Shown here: positions 22,501-34,300 of the stretch, piece by piece
Layout: the number at the start of each line of letters is the position of its first letter
How positions within the stretch are numbered: the stretch's first letter is position 1
DNA from: Bugula neritina
Taxonomy: Eukaryota; Bryozoa; Gymnolaemata; Cheilostomatida; Bugulidae
DNA: 64,000 bases
Assembly: GCA_964035545.1 (NCBI GenBank)
Contig: OZ037771.1
Coordinates: 12,776,980-12,840,979 of the forward strand
Direction of reading: 5' to 3'
The notes under the pieces: generated by a model
Seen by the model: the letters and a program-made list of their open reading frames with translations, nothing else
What the model was told of the DNA's origin: nothing
Database searches by the model: none
Made by a program: the position numbers and the translations under genes

Positions 22501-25500
22501 GATCAGTTGTGGATACAATTGTGACATTAATTAATTATTTTTGCCAAGTTCAATTGGTGAGGAGCTAGCTGCTGTTTGGAGTTATGCTGTCGGGTTTTAT
22601 TTAACCAACAAGTGTTGGTAACCTAATTGGGCAAAATACATTTGATTGTTAAAGGTAGTTGACCAAAAATCATATCATACAGTTGATATTTTTACTTACC
22701 TTTCCAGTCTGTTTGTTTGTACTCGATATATCTAGAAAAATTGCCAGTTTGATTAAAAGTAAAATAAAAATATAATAATTAAGCATAGTATTATTAGTTT
22801 TGTAGATGACATGAATTGAGTTGTTTTTAGTTATTAAAATTATTCAACACCTTTTTTTGCATAAAATCTTGTTTTATGTTTCATTGAATATTTTAGCCAC
22901 TCTTACCTATAGCATATCAAATCTGCCAACAGACAGTTGGGAATTTACTTAGCTTTAGAACTTACCGAATATCTTCACAGTGGGCTTGTAACCTCCTCCC
23001 CCTATTCTTCTCCTATGAACTACCAGGAATCCTCTAAAATTGCTGATGTTATCTTGAGCTGGGGAATAGTTGCTGTAGTCTCTAAAAGGATTAAAATAGA
23101 ATAGTTGTTGTCCAGTTTGAGAATTTGAACAGAAAAAAAATTATCTTTGATTACTAATGTTGCACATTATAATTTTGGTTACATATTCCAGTTTTACTCT
23201 TTGCACAACAAAGTCTAACAAATGTTAATTTCTAGGTAATCCTCCAGATATTTAAGGAAACATTGTGCTAGTTTTTAGTTGTCTTTTTAACAAGTTCTAA
23301 AATTGCTGGCACACATCGAAACGTTTCATCACAATGTTATTGCCACAAGTTATAATGGAAAAACACCTTTTTTTATATAGCATTCACACAATTCCAAAAA
23401 CAAAACTTATACGTATTTCAAAATCACATAGAAAAAACCTACTTTCTTTATAGAATGTAAAATACTCTCTCAGAACCCAAGTTTACCTAACTTCAATTTT
23501 TCAATGCGTAGTTGAATTTTTGACCTCACAAATAACTAGTTCGACGAAAAAATTTCAGGATACTAAAGTAGTACAAGCATGCATTAGTTAGTGGAGTATG
23601 ATGGCCTACACTGTGATAGCAGATTGTGAGTTGTTAAAGTCGTCAGTTATGTTACCCTGACTCCCCCAAACAAGAGTTGGCTGTCCGGATGCCGTCAGCT
23701 TCACATAAGAATCTAAAGGTATCACATATTCGCTATCTGCCCCGTCATCTCTCGTCTTCTCTATAGTCACCAGGGAAGCTGTGTCAGACAGAAAACATGT
23801 TTCTTACAGAAATATTTTTAAACACGCATAACAATTATTATTGCAATCTGTTTTAATATTGAATTTGTAAGATAAGCTCGATGTGGGAATAATTTGCCTC
23901 TGGAATTAGCTTCTTCTTAATAACGTTTTAATTTTTAAGTGAGTCATTTTGGGATGCAAAGTACATAAAACCATTTAATAAAAGTAAATATCATTTGCAC
24001 AATCAACATTTAGTTTCTTATCTCATTTTATCTGCTAGCTGTATATGTAGCATTATTGGGGAAATATAATTTGGTAAGAATACCAAGTGTATCAAGTATA
24101 TCAAGTATATCAAGTGTATACCAAGTATATCAAGCATATGTCAAGTATATCAAGTAACATAATCTCGGTAGTTAATGATAACAAGAGAATAATCAAGTGC
24201 AGCAATGTTACACTTAAAATCACTATTTGGATGATTTCAGAATTATTCTATATATATTTTTAAACATTATCACAATACGATGATGACATAATTATCACAA
24301 TCAAAGCTGACCTCCACTGGCTGCATCCAGACCAGAATGACACAAGTGACCGAGTGAGATGGGAAGTCTGGTTCACCTGGGGGTTAGGCAAAAGTCCGCC
24401 AACCAATCAGGAATTGGCGGAGAAAGGTGAGAAAAGTGAGAAACTATGCGATGATGAGTCATGACTCACCAGTAAACTCTTTGTTCTCAAGTCTTGCTAG
24501 TTGTGGTGGCAGCGTATCCGTGGGGGCGAGCAGCTTGCTGCAGTATGAACTGGCAGCATTCCAGTCCAATGTGTTGCTGACTGGTATGTGGTAACACATT
24601 CCCACTGTTAGCTGGTCATTAACTTCTGCAAGGTATGTGAGGACAACTCTTTTAGTCTATACCGTAGGTGTTTACTGCTTAGTATGGTATATAAGTAATA
24701 ATTTACCTACGTAAATAATCGATCACTCAGTCAGGCTAAACAGTAATGCATGGTATTAATTTATCTCTAATAATATTATAAATCGTTGTACTAACTAATA
24801 GGTTTTATGATGTAATGTAGTATAAAGATATAAACATATATGATCTAAAAACTAAGCAAGTAAAGTAAGATTTAAGGTATATTAGTGAAAGAATAAAAAG
24901 TGCTTTTAATGCTAATTAAACAATTCATTCCAAGATTCGGATATAGATGCAATATTTCCTGTTGCTGAGGAGACATTTGAGTGTAACTTTAAAGTTGTGC
25001 GCTCATGTTCATGTTAGCTATGCCCAAAATACTATGCACTAATGTTTAATGTAACAACAACAACAACACACACATGTGCACGCACGCACGCACGCACACA
25101 CGCACGAATATTTAGTGTCAATAATATATGAGCATTACAAGCTATTAATATAGGTCATAACATCTTTTGGCAAGGCAAAAATATCATAAAGTATTAGATT
25201 AAAACTTTATACAAGGTATACCAGTTTTGCTACTGACCTATGGGAAACCAGCCCTGATTGGTTGACACCATCTCATTACAGTTAAAGGTGAACTCTTTCA
25301 CAATTTTCTTATCTTCTCCTATTGGTTAAACAAAATAGTTTATGCTCTGCTATTGGTTAAGTAAAGCAATTCTTATATAATCTAGCCAATAGGACAAGTT
25401 TTATAAAAACTTACTCAACTGGACAATAATATTTTACGATAAATGAAAATATTGCGCTTAAATTCAGCTATAATTGTGTATATCTTGTAAAGGGATTTAT

Positions 25501-26573
25501 AGATACATGTGTAATAGTACAACCACATATTATATTATCCTACATACTACATTACATTAGTATTACCCTATGCTATTCTAATACTTTTACACTACACGTA
25601 TGTTTTATCATAGTGGACACATAGTATCAGAATTATATTATATTATATTATATTATATTATATTATGTTATGTTATATTATATTACATTATGCTATGTTA
25701 TGTTATATTATATTATATTATGCTATGTTATATTATATTATATTATACTATATTATATTATATTATATTATATCATATATTATGTTATACTATATTATAT
25801 TATATTACATTATGCTATGCTATGTTATGTTATATTATATTATATTATATTATATCTTATATTATGTTATACTATATTATATTATGTTATGTTATATTAT
25901 ATTGTAATATATCATATTATATCATATTATATAATTTCCTGCAACTGCAATTTGGTGGTTAAAGCACTGGCCTATAGCTTCTAAAAGTCCGGTTATGGGT
26001 TTGAATCCCCACAAAGTTATTGTGGTGCCAGGAAGAGTATCCACATCATAATCTCTCCTGTGTCACACTAAACACACTCCTTAGACAATAATAAGAGCCT
26101 CATCAGGGGTTCTTACGGGTGAGTGAGTGAGTTTTTAAAATATTATACTAATTTAATAATATATTAATATACTATAATATTAATTACATTATACTAAAAT
26201 ATATTTTACTAGCTGGTATGATACAATATTATACCAAGTCTAATTACTAATGCGTTACACGTTTTCATGCCTGTGGTATGTAATAATAAATCCATCAATC
26301 AATATTACATTATTGTACGACAAGTAGCTTCTATAGCATTGTAAAAATGTTCCTTTTTATACTGAATTTTATTATATAATTGTAATATAATAAAATACTA
26401 TTAAATAATATGTTATTTTTATACCTAATATTGTACATATAAAATTTCAAGTTGCACATTAAACAACAAGAGAAATGAAGTTTCACTAGCAAAACCTGAC
26501 CTGTGGACTCAACAATGTCACCACTAGCAACTTGGAAAAGCTTCAGAATGCCTAACACCAAGAGTTTAAACAT
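16394..26573 (-). CDS. C-type-lectin-like / EGF-repeat single-pass receptor (multi-exon)
   Basis: Exons (high to low): 26501-26573 (start ATG, signal peptide [18 protein letters not shown]), 25238-25318, 24470-24625, 23656-23778, 22966-23079, 22700-22731, 21648-21786 or 21799, 20758-20863, 19713-19892, 19018-19359, 18525-18620, 17667-17766, 17023-17195, 16394-16587. Nearly every junction keeps frame. The second to fifth exons carry C-type-lectin-like sequence ([10 protein letters not shown], then [26 protein letters not shown]). EGF-like segments follow: [12 protein letters not shown], a calcium-binding type [16 protein letters not shown], and [12 protein letters not shown]. Then comes a membrane span ([20 protein letters not shown]) and a basic, charged tail ending KDAAKKGGA. 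The 19018 to 18620 junction is one base out of phase, so an exon or alternative donor was missed there. Total is about 635 residues. It is probably a surface adhesion or recognition receptor; the ligand is unknown. Confidence 0.75.
16797..17000 (+). mobile_element. tRNA-derived SINE, copy A
   Basis: The head GTGGTCTAGGGGTTAGAGCG and box B-like GGTTCGAACC mark a tRNA-derived promoter region. A body follows with GGAAGAGCATCCAGTCATAA and CCTCATTTAAATAAGTCC. Flanking 11-bp direct repeats TATAATATATG (16786-16796 and 17001-17011) are a target-site duplication. The insertion lies only a few bases inside the intron next to the receptor exon's donor site (GTGAGA, 17017-17022). Confidence 0.9.
17895..18161 (+). 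mobile_element. tRNA-derived SINE, copy B, with 12-bp TSD
   Basis: Same head and body as copy A (CCGTGGTCTAGGGGTTAAAG, box B-like GGTTCAAACC, then GGAAGGGCATCCAGTCATAA). The direct repeat TGGCTCGCTAAT at 17883-17894 and 18162-18173 is a perfect target-site duplication. It lies in an intron of the receptor gene, antisense to it. Confidence 0.92.
18366..18524. repeat. ~46-53-bp minisatellite carrying copies of a 5' splice site
   Basis: A TTAGTTATTATCTMACYCTACCTC ... CTCTCACTTAC unit is repeated about three times next to the receptor's calcium-binding EGF exon (18525-18620). CACTTAC is the reverse complement of GTAAGTG, so each unit carries a donor-like motif. The last one is the real donor at 18519-18524. 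Confidence 0.75.
19385..19675. repeat. (CTAT/CTGT)n microsatellite
   Basis: Tetranucleotide CTAT/CTGT/TTAT tract about 290 bp long in a receptor intron. It keeps long plus-strand frames open by chance (Leu-Ser-Ile-Tyr repeats); these are not genes. Confidence 0.95.
20618..20697 (-). repeat. tRNA-like sequence (degenerate, probably SINE-derived)
   Basis: On the minus strand, GGGGTAATTGGTTAGCAC resembles a D-arm, TTGCAAG a seven-base anticodon loop (GCA, Cys, if real) and GGGTTCGAATCCC a T-arm. Acceptor-stem halves do not pair well and the outer T-stem pairs are broken. I read it as a tRNA pseudogene or SINE head, not a functional tRNA. Confidence 0.5.
21035..21178. repeat. (ATATT)n-type AT microsatellite
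   Basis: TATTATATTATATCATATT-type pentanucleotide tract in a receptor intron. The open frame over it (Ile/Leu/Tyr rich) is an artefact. Confidence 0.85.
22167..22382 (+). mobile_element. tRNA-derived SINE, copy C
   Basis: Head GTGGTCTAGGGGTTAGAGCG, box B-like GGTTCGATCCC, body GGAAGAACATCCAGTCATAA. Near-perfect 12-bp flanking repeats AAATCTTAACAA (22155-22166) and AAATCTCAACAA (22383-22394) mark the insertion. Intronic and antisense to the receptor. Confidence 0.88.
24084..24153. repeat. CAAGTATAT short tandem repeat
   Basis: About seven imperfect copies of a 9-12 bp CAAGTATAT/ATCAAGTGTAT unit in a receptor intron. Confidence 0.75.
25625..25935. repeat. (ATATT/ATGTT)n pentanucleotide tract
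   Basis: About 310 bp of TATTA/TGTTA repeats in the first intron of the receptor gene. All three plus frames stay open by chance and yield Leu/Tyr/Ile-rich pseudo-peptides. Confidence 0.95.
25950..26138 (+). mobile_element. Degenerate tRNA-derived SINE, copy D
   Basis: TGGTGGTTAAAGCACTGGCC resembles the SINE head, and ATGGGTTTGAATCCCC holds the box B. The body shows GGAAGAGTATCCACATCATAA and a late CATCAGGGGTTCTTAC block as in copies A-C. Older and more diverged; no clear target duplication. Confidence 0.7.
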
Positions 26574-26904
26574 TTCTCTTGTAAAAACACAGCAAGTTTT
26601 AGAGTTTAGCAAAACCATGATTATTTGTATGAAGGAAGCAACAAAGAGCAAAGCATTGAGTGTGACACGACGACGAGGATATTCCCTTCTTTGATAATAA
26701 CATTGAGTTGTCTCCTCTAGTAACATATTACACATGTTTATCCTGATGCTTATTCTGCCTATCTGATAGAGTTTGTAATGGTTCCATGTCAAGAATGTTC
26801 CATTTCTGCTTTTTTTGAATTTGCATCATATAAAATAAATTTGTATAATATATATATATATATATATAAATATATATATATATATCTCAATCTATGGACA
26901 GCAG

Positions 26905-26988
<84 letters not shown>

Positions 26989-27014
26989 GTATATATATAT
27001 GTATATATATATAC

Positions 27015-27072
<58 letters not shown>

Positions 27073-27100
27073 GTATATATATATGTATATATATATATAC

Positions 27101-27179
<79 letters not shown>

Positions 27180-27180
27180 C

Positions 27181-27223
<43 letters not shown>

Positions 27224-28199
27224 ATGTGTATATAGTATATGTAGTAGATTTGCAGTTATCAGTAATAAAACATGGTTTATTAGCATTCTGGAATAAAAAA
27301 AACATAAATCTTATATAAGATATAAAATATATAATATATAAATTGCTCAAAAAGTTGCACATAACATAACAGGTACTGATGGCAGGTTGCTTTCTGTATC
27401 TTATAGCAGTACGTAGCTCACGTTATGTGGCATTAAATAAAACATCATAGCTCTTCCCATAGCTTCCCATGAAGCCTTCCATATTAGTTCCATGCTAATA
27501 ACTAAATGTTGATTTTATGTGGGATATGTGAAACTGTAGACTATATTAAGCCCCTAAATTATGACAAATATTGTTTTTAATTTCAATAGGCTATGTTGTT
27601 TAGCAGTTTTCTTCTAAGATATGTAAATAGTGTCACCAGCCTTATGTCACCTTCAAATAAGCTAGGCTAAATATTTGATTATCAAATTTGATAATAAATG
27701 TGCAAGGAGTGGATCGTAATGCACCCTATTTTATAAGCTGTTCTTTTAGCTTATATAATTACTACATTTTTGAAATACTTAGACTTTTGCTATGATTATG
27801 AGTTTAGACTATGGTTTGTCTAGAAATTCTGGTCATCAATAGAACTTAAATTATAGCTTTGTTTAAATATTATTTATTTATTGGCATTTCTTTCAATACT
27901 AAACATGTTGGTGTAAATTCAGTTGAAGACTATTTTGAATAAACTCCAGTTTCATAAGAGTATGTTATGTAGTCAGCTGAGGGGGGGGGGGAGGGGTCAT
28001 TGACATACACCTCACAGCTGTATTTGTATGTTTGTCCTGTGATGAACCAATATATGAACAGATAAACAAGATAAAGGAGCTTGTAATCTCTCCGTGGTAA
28101 ACAGCTGTAAACAGTTGCTGAGAGAGTTAATTCATTCAGTTGACTCAAGAGACTCTGGACGCTACTGGAGATTTGCTATTTCTATGTTGGAAGATATGG
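26574..28199. other. Divergent intergenic region between receptor and transporter
   Basis: The receptor starts at 26573 on the minus strand and the transporter at 28318 on the plus strand, so both promoters and 5' UTRs should lie here. No core promoter motif could be assigned with confidence. A long AT microsatellite fills 26850-27235, and a poly-G tract (GGGGGGGGGGG A GGGG) lies at about 27980-27996. Confidence 0.5.
26850..27235. repeat. (AT)n microsatellite
   Basis: Nearly pure TA dinucleotide tract of about 385 bp with occasional GTA, CATA or TTTA interruptions. Tyr-Ile 'ORFs' in every frame on both strands are artefacts. The length may be compressed or wrong in an assembly. Confidence 0.97.
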
Positions 28200-28202
28200 T
28201 GT

Positions 28203-28305
28203 GAAACATCAAAAGAAGGCAGTAAACACTAAAAATAGGCAGTAGAAGCTAAAAAGAGGCAGTGAAACACTAAAAAGAGGCAGAAGACACCAAAAAGAGG
28301 TTCAT
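28203..28305 (+). repeat. ~20-bp tandem repeat in the transporter 5' leader
   Basis: About four or five imperfect copies of an AGGCAGTGAAACACTAAAAAG-like unit end a few bases before the transporter start codon at 28318. No ATG lies inside the copies; they are purine-rich and presumably in the 5' UTR. Confidence 0.65.
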
Positions 28306-28317
28306 AGATTGTGAGCC

Positions 28318-31300
28318 ATGGACGAGAGTGCAAAGTATATGGACGAGAATATGAATAGGCACGGTGGAACCGAGATGGAACAATCTCTAGGAGATTCGCA
28401 GACAGTTGACGAAAAGTTATCTCACAGACGTTCCTCAACAGGAAGTCAAATATTGACTAAGAAACAAAAGATCTTACGAATTGTAGCCTTACTATTTTCG
28501 CAGATCTGTGTGCTCTCAGGCTATTCAATGATCTCTCCCTTTTTCCCACAAGAAGCTAAGTCCGTAGGTCTCACTCAAACGGAAGTTGGAGTAATCTTCT
28601 CTATTTTCGCAGCCGTCACATTCATCATGTCACCGATATATGGAGTTGCGGTAAGCATGCTCAACGCTATCCTATCGAGGGAGGTGCAGTAATAGGGAAA
28701 TTGAAAAAAGCCTGTGTTCTAGATTAGAACTGTAGCATAAGAAGTTATGTTAATTTCAACCCTCGCCCCAAATCAAAATTGATTATAAAATTAAAGAACT
28801 TAGGCTATCTCAATTTCTCCACTACTACTCCTAAATGATTATATCTGTAAGCATGCTCAATATGTACTTTACAGCAATTCTGTTTTGCCTCAAGCTCTTT
28901 CAAATTAACTTTAAAAATGATGAAATATAGGTGATCATTGCTGCCATCAATTTACTAGTCATGCTTTCAGGGTCAATATAAACTATATAATGTAAGAAAA
29001 CATAAATTTCGTGGCTAAGAGAAAGCCAGACGCAAAGTAAAGCATTAACTAAACAAGTTTTCTTTTTCTTGTTACAATCTTTACAGTTTAACCAGGCACA
29101 TAATGACTAGATTATAAGACAATGACCAATATTCGCTCTTATTGAGATTTTCTGCATATAGATTGGTGGGAATAAGTACTGTGTAAGTCTATATTTATGT
29201 AATTTATTGCTATACGCAAACTCAGCCTTACATATAAATAAAATACATTTCCAAAAGACCTACAGCCATGATTATGTAATAATATTTGTTTCTGAAAATG
29301 CAATTAATTTCAGAATTCGCTGTATTTATGTAGATTGTGCGACTGGGGCCAAAGTTCATGTGTGTTGCTGGTTGTTTCCTGTGTGGAGGAGCTAGTCTTC
29401 TCTTTGGGTAAGTATATGTATATAACATTATATACTATGTAATATGTATATTATACTATTTAGGTAAAAATTTTACTATGTGTATGTATATATTTATGTA
29501 AGTTGATTTATTGATTTATTACATATCAGAGACATGAAAACATGTTACAAAATTCAGTGTAACTACTGGCTATAATAAGTAGACATAAACAAAATTGGAA
29601 AAAAGTCAAAACTCTGTTAGATTAGTTAAAGTAAAAGAGATCATTTAAAGTATTTACAAGGTGTCATAGGTACATTATGCATTATTTCTTGTCATATAAA
29701 TAGTAATATGGATGAGTTTGTATCTCAGTATTCCAGAATTTATGAACTTTGGTTGCATTTAGCTGAAGTTCTAGAAAACAAAACTGTGGTGTCAATGGCT
29801 TTATTGTGAAAGCAGTAATTATGTAATAATTCCACTAACTTCTGTTATGTAATCTTATATTATAAACTGAACAGTATTGTCATAATTCAATAGTAATCAA
29901 ACAATGATGTCTGTGGTTATGTCATAATTATATTTTATGGATGTAGTTCTCAATTTTAGTCAGTCAGTGTTTATTGTGTGTTGGATAAGCATGTTAAAAA
30001 CCACAATTGAGAGAAATATTCCAAGTACAAGAACAGTGTTTCATGATATGCTAAAAATAGCTCATAATCTTGCATGCAACTACTCCTTTGACCTGTAGAA
30101 TACATTATTATTTTTTTGCTCATTTATCATCATTATAATATTTCAAATAGCTCTTGTAGCTGATTTCATCACAAAATCCTGACAGAATTTTGAAGCTAGT
30201 TGCCTGTCGACTCAAATTTCAGCTCATCATTGGAAACATAAAATATTATTTTATCAAGTTTGGGTTTAGAACGATTTTTTCACAAACTTCAAGTTACTTA
30301 AAGTGAGTTAAGCATTGTGGAGAATATAGATTGTCAAACACCATACTTATGATTGTAAGAATGTTGAAATAAAATCATGATAACATTTGAGAAGACGCTG
30401 TAATCACGATGTAATAAGCACTAGTTGAACTGTATTATTGCATCTGAACCTTCCTTATCATTGTATGACACTAGGATACGATATAATACCTAGAATACCT
30501 ACGAAATATACAATTGTTCTGTTTTCTATAACAAATCTTCAACGCTGATAAAAATATTATTTGGCATATATTACAATTGAGAGTTTACTATCTTATCTAT
30601 TGGTATTGTCTAGAAGACTTGGTGTCATAATGTATCTCAATCTTCTTCCACTACATACCTATTCCTCTATCAGCTCAAATATCAGAATGTCACGGGTAAC
30701 TTTGAAATATTAAAGGCAAATTACATTTAAGCGAAGATGATTTGTAAACTTCTTTCATGAGATTGATAGGGAGAGCAGTTCCTTGAGTGGAAAGCTTTTG
30801 ATTCTGAAAGTTTTATGTTAAACATTGGTGCTGTTAGGCTTAAAATGAGAGCCCTTAAGTTTGTACTTGACTATAGTAATAAATTTGTTATATATTCACA
30901 TAAAATGCTGCCTGGTGTGATGCCAAGTATGTATATGTGTGCAATTGTTTTGTATAGTGGCGCTGTAGCCTATTGTGTTGTATTATATTATTTTGTTGCG
31001 TTGTATTTTACAGTAGTCTATGTTGTAGCATTGTACTACAAATTATTATTATATTTTAATGTTTTGTATTGCATTGTATTGTGCTACATTGTATTGTATT
31101 TAATTGCACTACATTATATTTTACTGTTTTGTATTTTACTGCACTGCAACGCATTGTATTTTATTGATTTGTATTGTATTGCACTGCAATATACCATAAT
31201 GCATTGCAATATACCATAATGCATTGCAGTATAATATCATCAAGCTGGCCTATTGCACCTATCCTAATTAGCTATTTAATAATTGCGCAACTTCTTTCCG

Positions 31301-34300
31301 TTTCAACTACTATACTGCAACTACTGCAGGTATATTCTATAATGCATAGGCATATTAGTTTGTTGAACACTAATTGCATGTTATATTCGTGCATTAAAGT
31401 TTCAAGTCAAACTTAAGAACTCAGTTAATAACTACCTCAATCTCTCAATACTTAAAACTCAACACTTGTGAATTCACTGTAGATATTTAGTGTGAATAAT
31501 AATGTTCTACTATTTACTGTAGATTACTGAATTATATATCAGAGAAGGACGTATTCTTTGTGCTAGCACTACTAATCCGAGTAGCCGAAGGAAACGGATC
31601 AGCCATGTTGAGTGTAGCCTCTGCTACAATGATTCTTGAAAGTTTTGAGTCGGCTACCGGTCTCATGTATGTAAGTGTTGCAGGCTACGGGTCTTAAGTT
31701 TGTAGGTATCACAGGCTATGATGCTGCTCAACTCTTTGAATAAGTTTCTTTTAAAGATTATTTATGACAAATATCTCCAGCAACTAAGTAGCTGTCATCA
31801 GACATCGGATGATGCAACACTTATACTTAGTCCTGCATTTCACAACATAGTTCTAGTGTAAATTTTCTTAATGTAAAGTTTAATTTCCAATCTACTTTAA
31901 TTATTTAAAGAGAGAAAAACTTTTGTTTGGTTATGTTCCTGCATTCAGCATAATTTCACAAGTGCCATAATATGCTGTATACTGTGTGTTTTTATAACCC
32001 TAATTTATATATTATGTTATAATGTAATCTACAATACAACTTTCGAATAACTAATTATATAATATAATACACATGTAATATAATATAAAGTAAAATAGAT
32101 AATATATACATGTGAGCCATGTTACTCTGTTCTGTGCTGATGAGGGGACAAATCCTGAAACAGCTGTTGTCCACAAATTAAGATATATACATTATAATAT
32201 ATACATTATATATTATAATATATACATTATATACATCATTTAAAATTTTTACCATTCCTTTGTATGTGTTTTTAGAGTTTGATAGAGATGTCAGTTGCTG
32301 TGGGCTACATTGGCGGGCCGGCCTTCGGGGCAGCCTTCTATGCTGTAAGTAGTTTATTGATTTCTTAGTCTTTCTGAGCCATGCCTGTGTTAAAGTGCAA
32401 TACTTTGATATATAAATAACAGCTCTATTAAGGGAATGAAGTGTTGGAGTCAAGTTTACAAAATTATAAGTTATCAAAGTGAGCTGACGCTAAAACTCTT
32501 CAATTCTTTCTATTCGATTGCAAAAAATATGTTGAAAAGATTATTGTAGCTGTTTGCGCAGAGATTGTAGTTGTCTTCCCTTGTAGATTGGTGGATACTC
32601 TCTGCCCTTCATGGTGGTGGGAGGAATGACCTTAGCTATGTCCTTTGTACTTTTACTGGTGTTAACGAATGGTATGTGCCTGATATACTCTGTGTTATAC
32701 TCTGCACTCTGTATGTGTTATACTCTGTACCTGTATAATTATGTTATACTCTATATCTGTGTGTGTTTTATTCTGTACTTGTGTGTGTTATACTCTGTAC
32801 CTGTATGTGTTATACTCTGTACCTGTATGTGTTATACTCTGTACTTGTGTTATACTCTGTACCTGTATGTGTTATACTCTGTACCTGTTGGGTTTCAGAG
32901 AAAGCGGAAGCACAGGCAGCCAACTTCCTGGCGCTGTTAAAGATACCGGGAATTATGGTAATGTTCATGTTGTTTGTGCTCAGCTCGTTAACCATGACGT
33001 ATTTAGACCCTGTACTGAGTGGCTGGATGGTAGACACAGTGAGTTGTGCAACAGTTTACTATTATTTTTAGACATGTATTTTTAACATAATATGTTATAT
33101 CTAGTTGCTTTACTGCCTACTTGATATATACTTACTTACAGGCCTATATTATATCTACATAACATATTACAATGTATGTTACAGTTCAGTATAACCACAT
33201 CTACAGTTGGTCTGATCTTTGTCAGCTGGTCTGCTGCTTATGCCATTGTATCACCATTAATTGGAAAGCTTGTTGATAAGGTAACTCCAAATAAATTCCC
33301 TAATTTCCCCTCTCTATCCTTCTTCCCCCCTTTCCTAGCTCCCCTTTCTCTCTCTTATACTAGTCGGATATGCGAATATGTTCTAATGTATACTTTACAA
33401 CAAATTTTTTATTCAATCAGAAATTAATGAATTATGAATTGTTGACGATAGTTGTCCAGAGCTAGAAAAAAATCTTCCATCACATTCTCCCTAACAGTTG
33501 AATTTAACACACAATCATTAGTCTCATACTGCAAAGATGTACAATAACATAGTACATTGTCTAGAACTCTAAAACCAAAAAATGCCAGGCTAGAGCACGG
33601 TTATTAAACTATTTATAACCCAAAACACCTGCAACTACATGTATAGTGTGAACTGCTTTATGATGTTGAATATCGGTCTTTGTCTACACATTTTAGGGTT
33701 ATGTCTTCTCAATTATGATGTTTGGAGTTTTCTCTAGTGCAATCGTCTTCCTTTTCATGGCACCTTCACCGCTGTTAGACTTCATTTTTCATAAACAAAC
33801 GTGAGTTGTACCAGACTACTTAATCGTACTGTAACAGAAATATTCTATTATTACCCAATCCTTCTTTTAAATAATATATTGCAGACGGATGTGTTAATGA
33901 TAAGTAATGACTGGCTTTTACTTGCAATGAGTTACTGTAAAATGTTGAATTCAACAAAATTTAAGTAAAGTTTAAGTTGCAAAACTCGTATTAAAAGTAT
34001 TTGTGAATTTGTCTGAGCAGATGATTCCTAAAAGCTCAAAATACCTGTTTCTGTTAGCAGTTGGTATTGTAACTGAAGCGTTGCATCATAACTGTCTTAA
34101 TAAAAAAGTTAATGCATGCATTAATATATATTTTAATTGTAGATATTTATGGCTGGTTGTAATTGTGTGCGTACTAGAAGGCATTTCTGGGGCATTTATG
34201 TACATCCCCTGTTACCAAGCAGCAATAAACATAGCTGGGTGAGCGGTCTCTGTCAAAATTCTATCAGATATGCCATCACATAGCCTTATTTCGGACTTGC

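Noticed and set aside
24310-24375. Possible extra receptor exon on the minus strand (CCCCCAG acceptor, GTGGAG/GTCAGC donor)
   Set aside because: Its phases do not fit: skipping it joins the flanking C-type-lectin exons perfectly (ACT G|CT), whereas including it breaks the frame.
25600-25984. Three overlapping plus-strand frames rich in Leu, Tyr and Ile
   Set aside because: Pentanucleotide ATATT/ATGTT repeat; all frames open by chance.
26778-27362. Long open frames on both strands giving Tyr-Ile repeats
   Set aside because: They are read-through of a pure (AT)n microsatellite, which has no stop in some frames. No protein-like content.
30815-31219. 134-codon plus-strand frame in a transporter intron
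   Set aside because: Built from TTGTATTGCA-like low-complexity sequence. The surrounding exons splice in phase without it.
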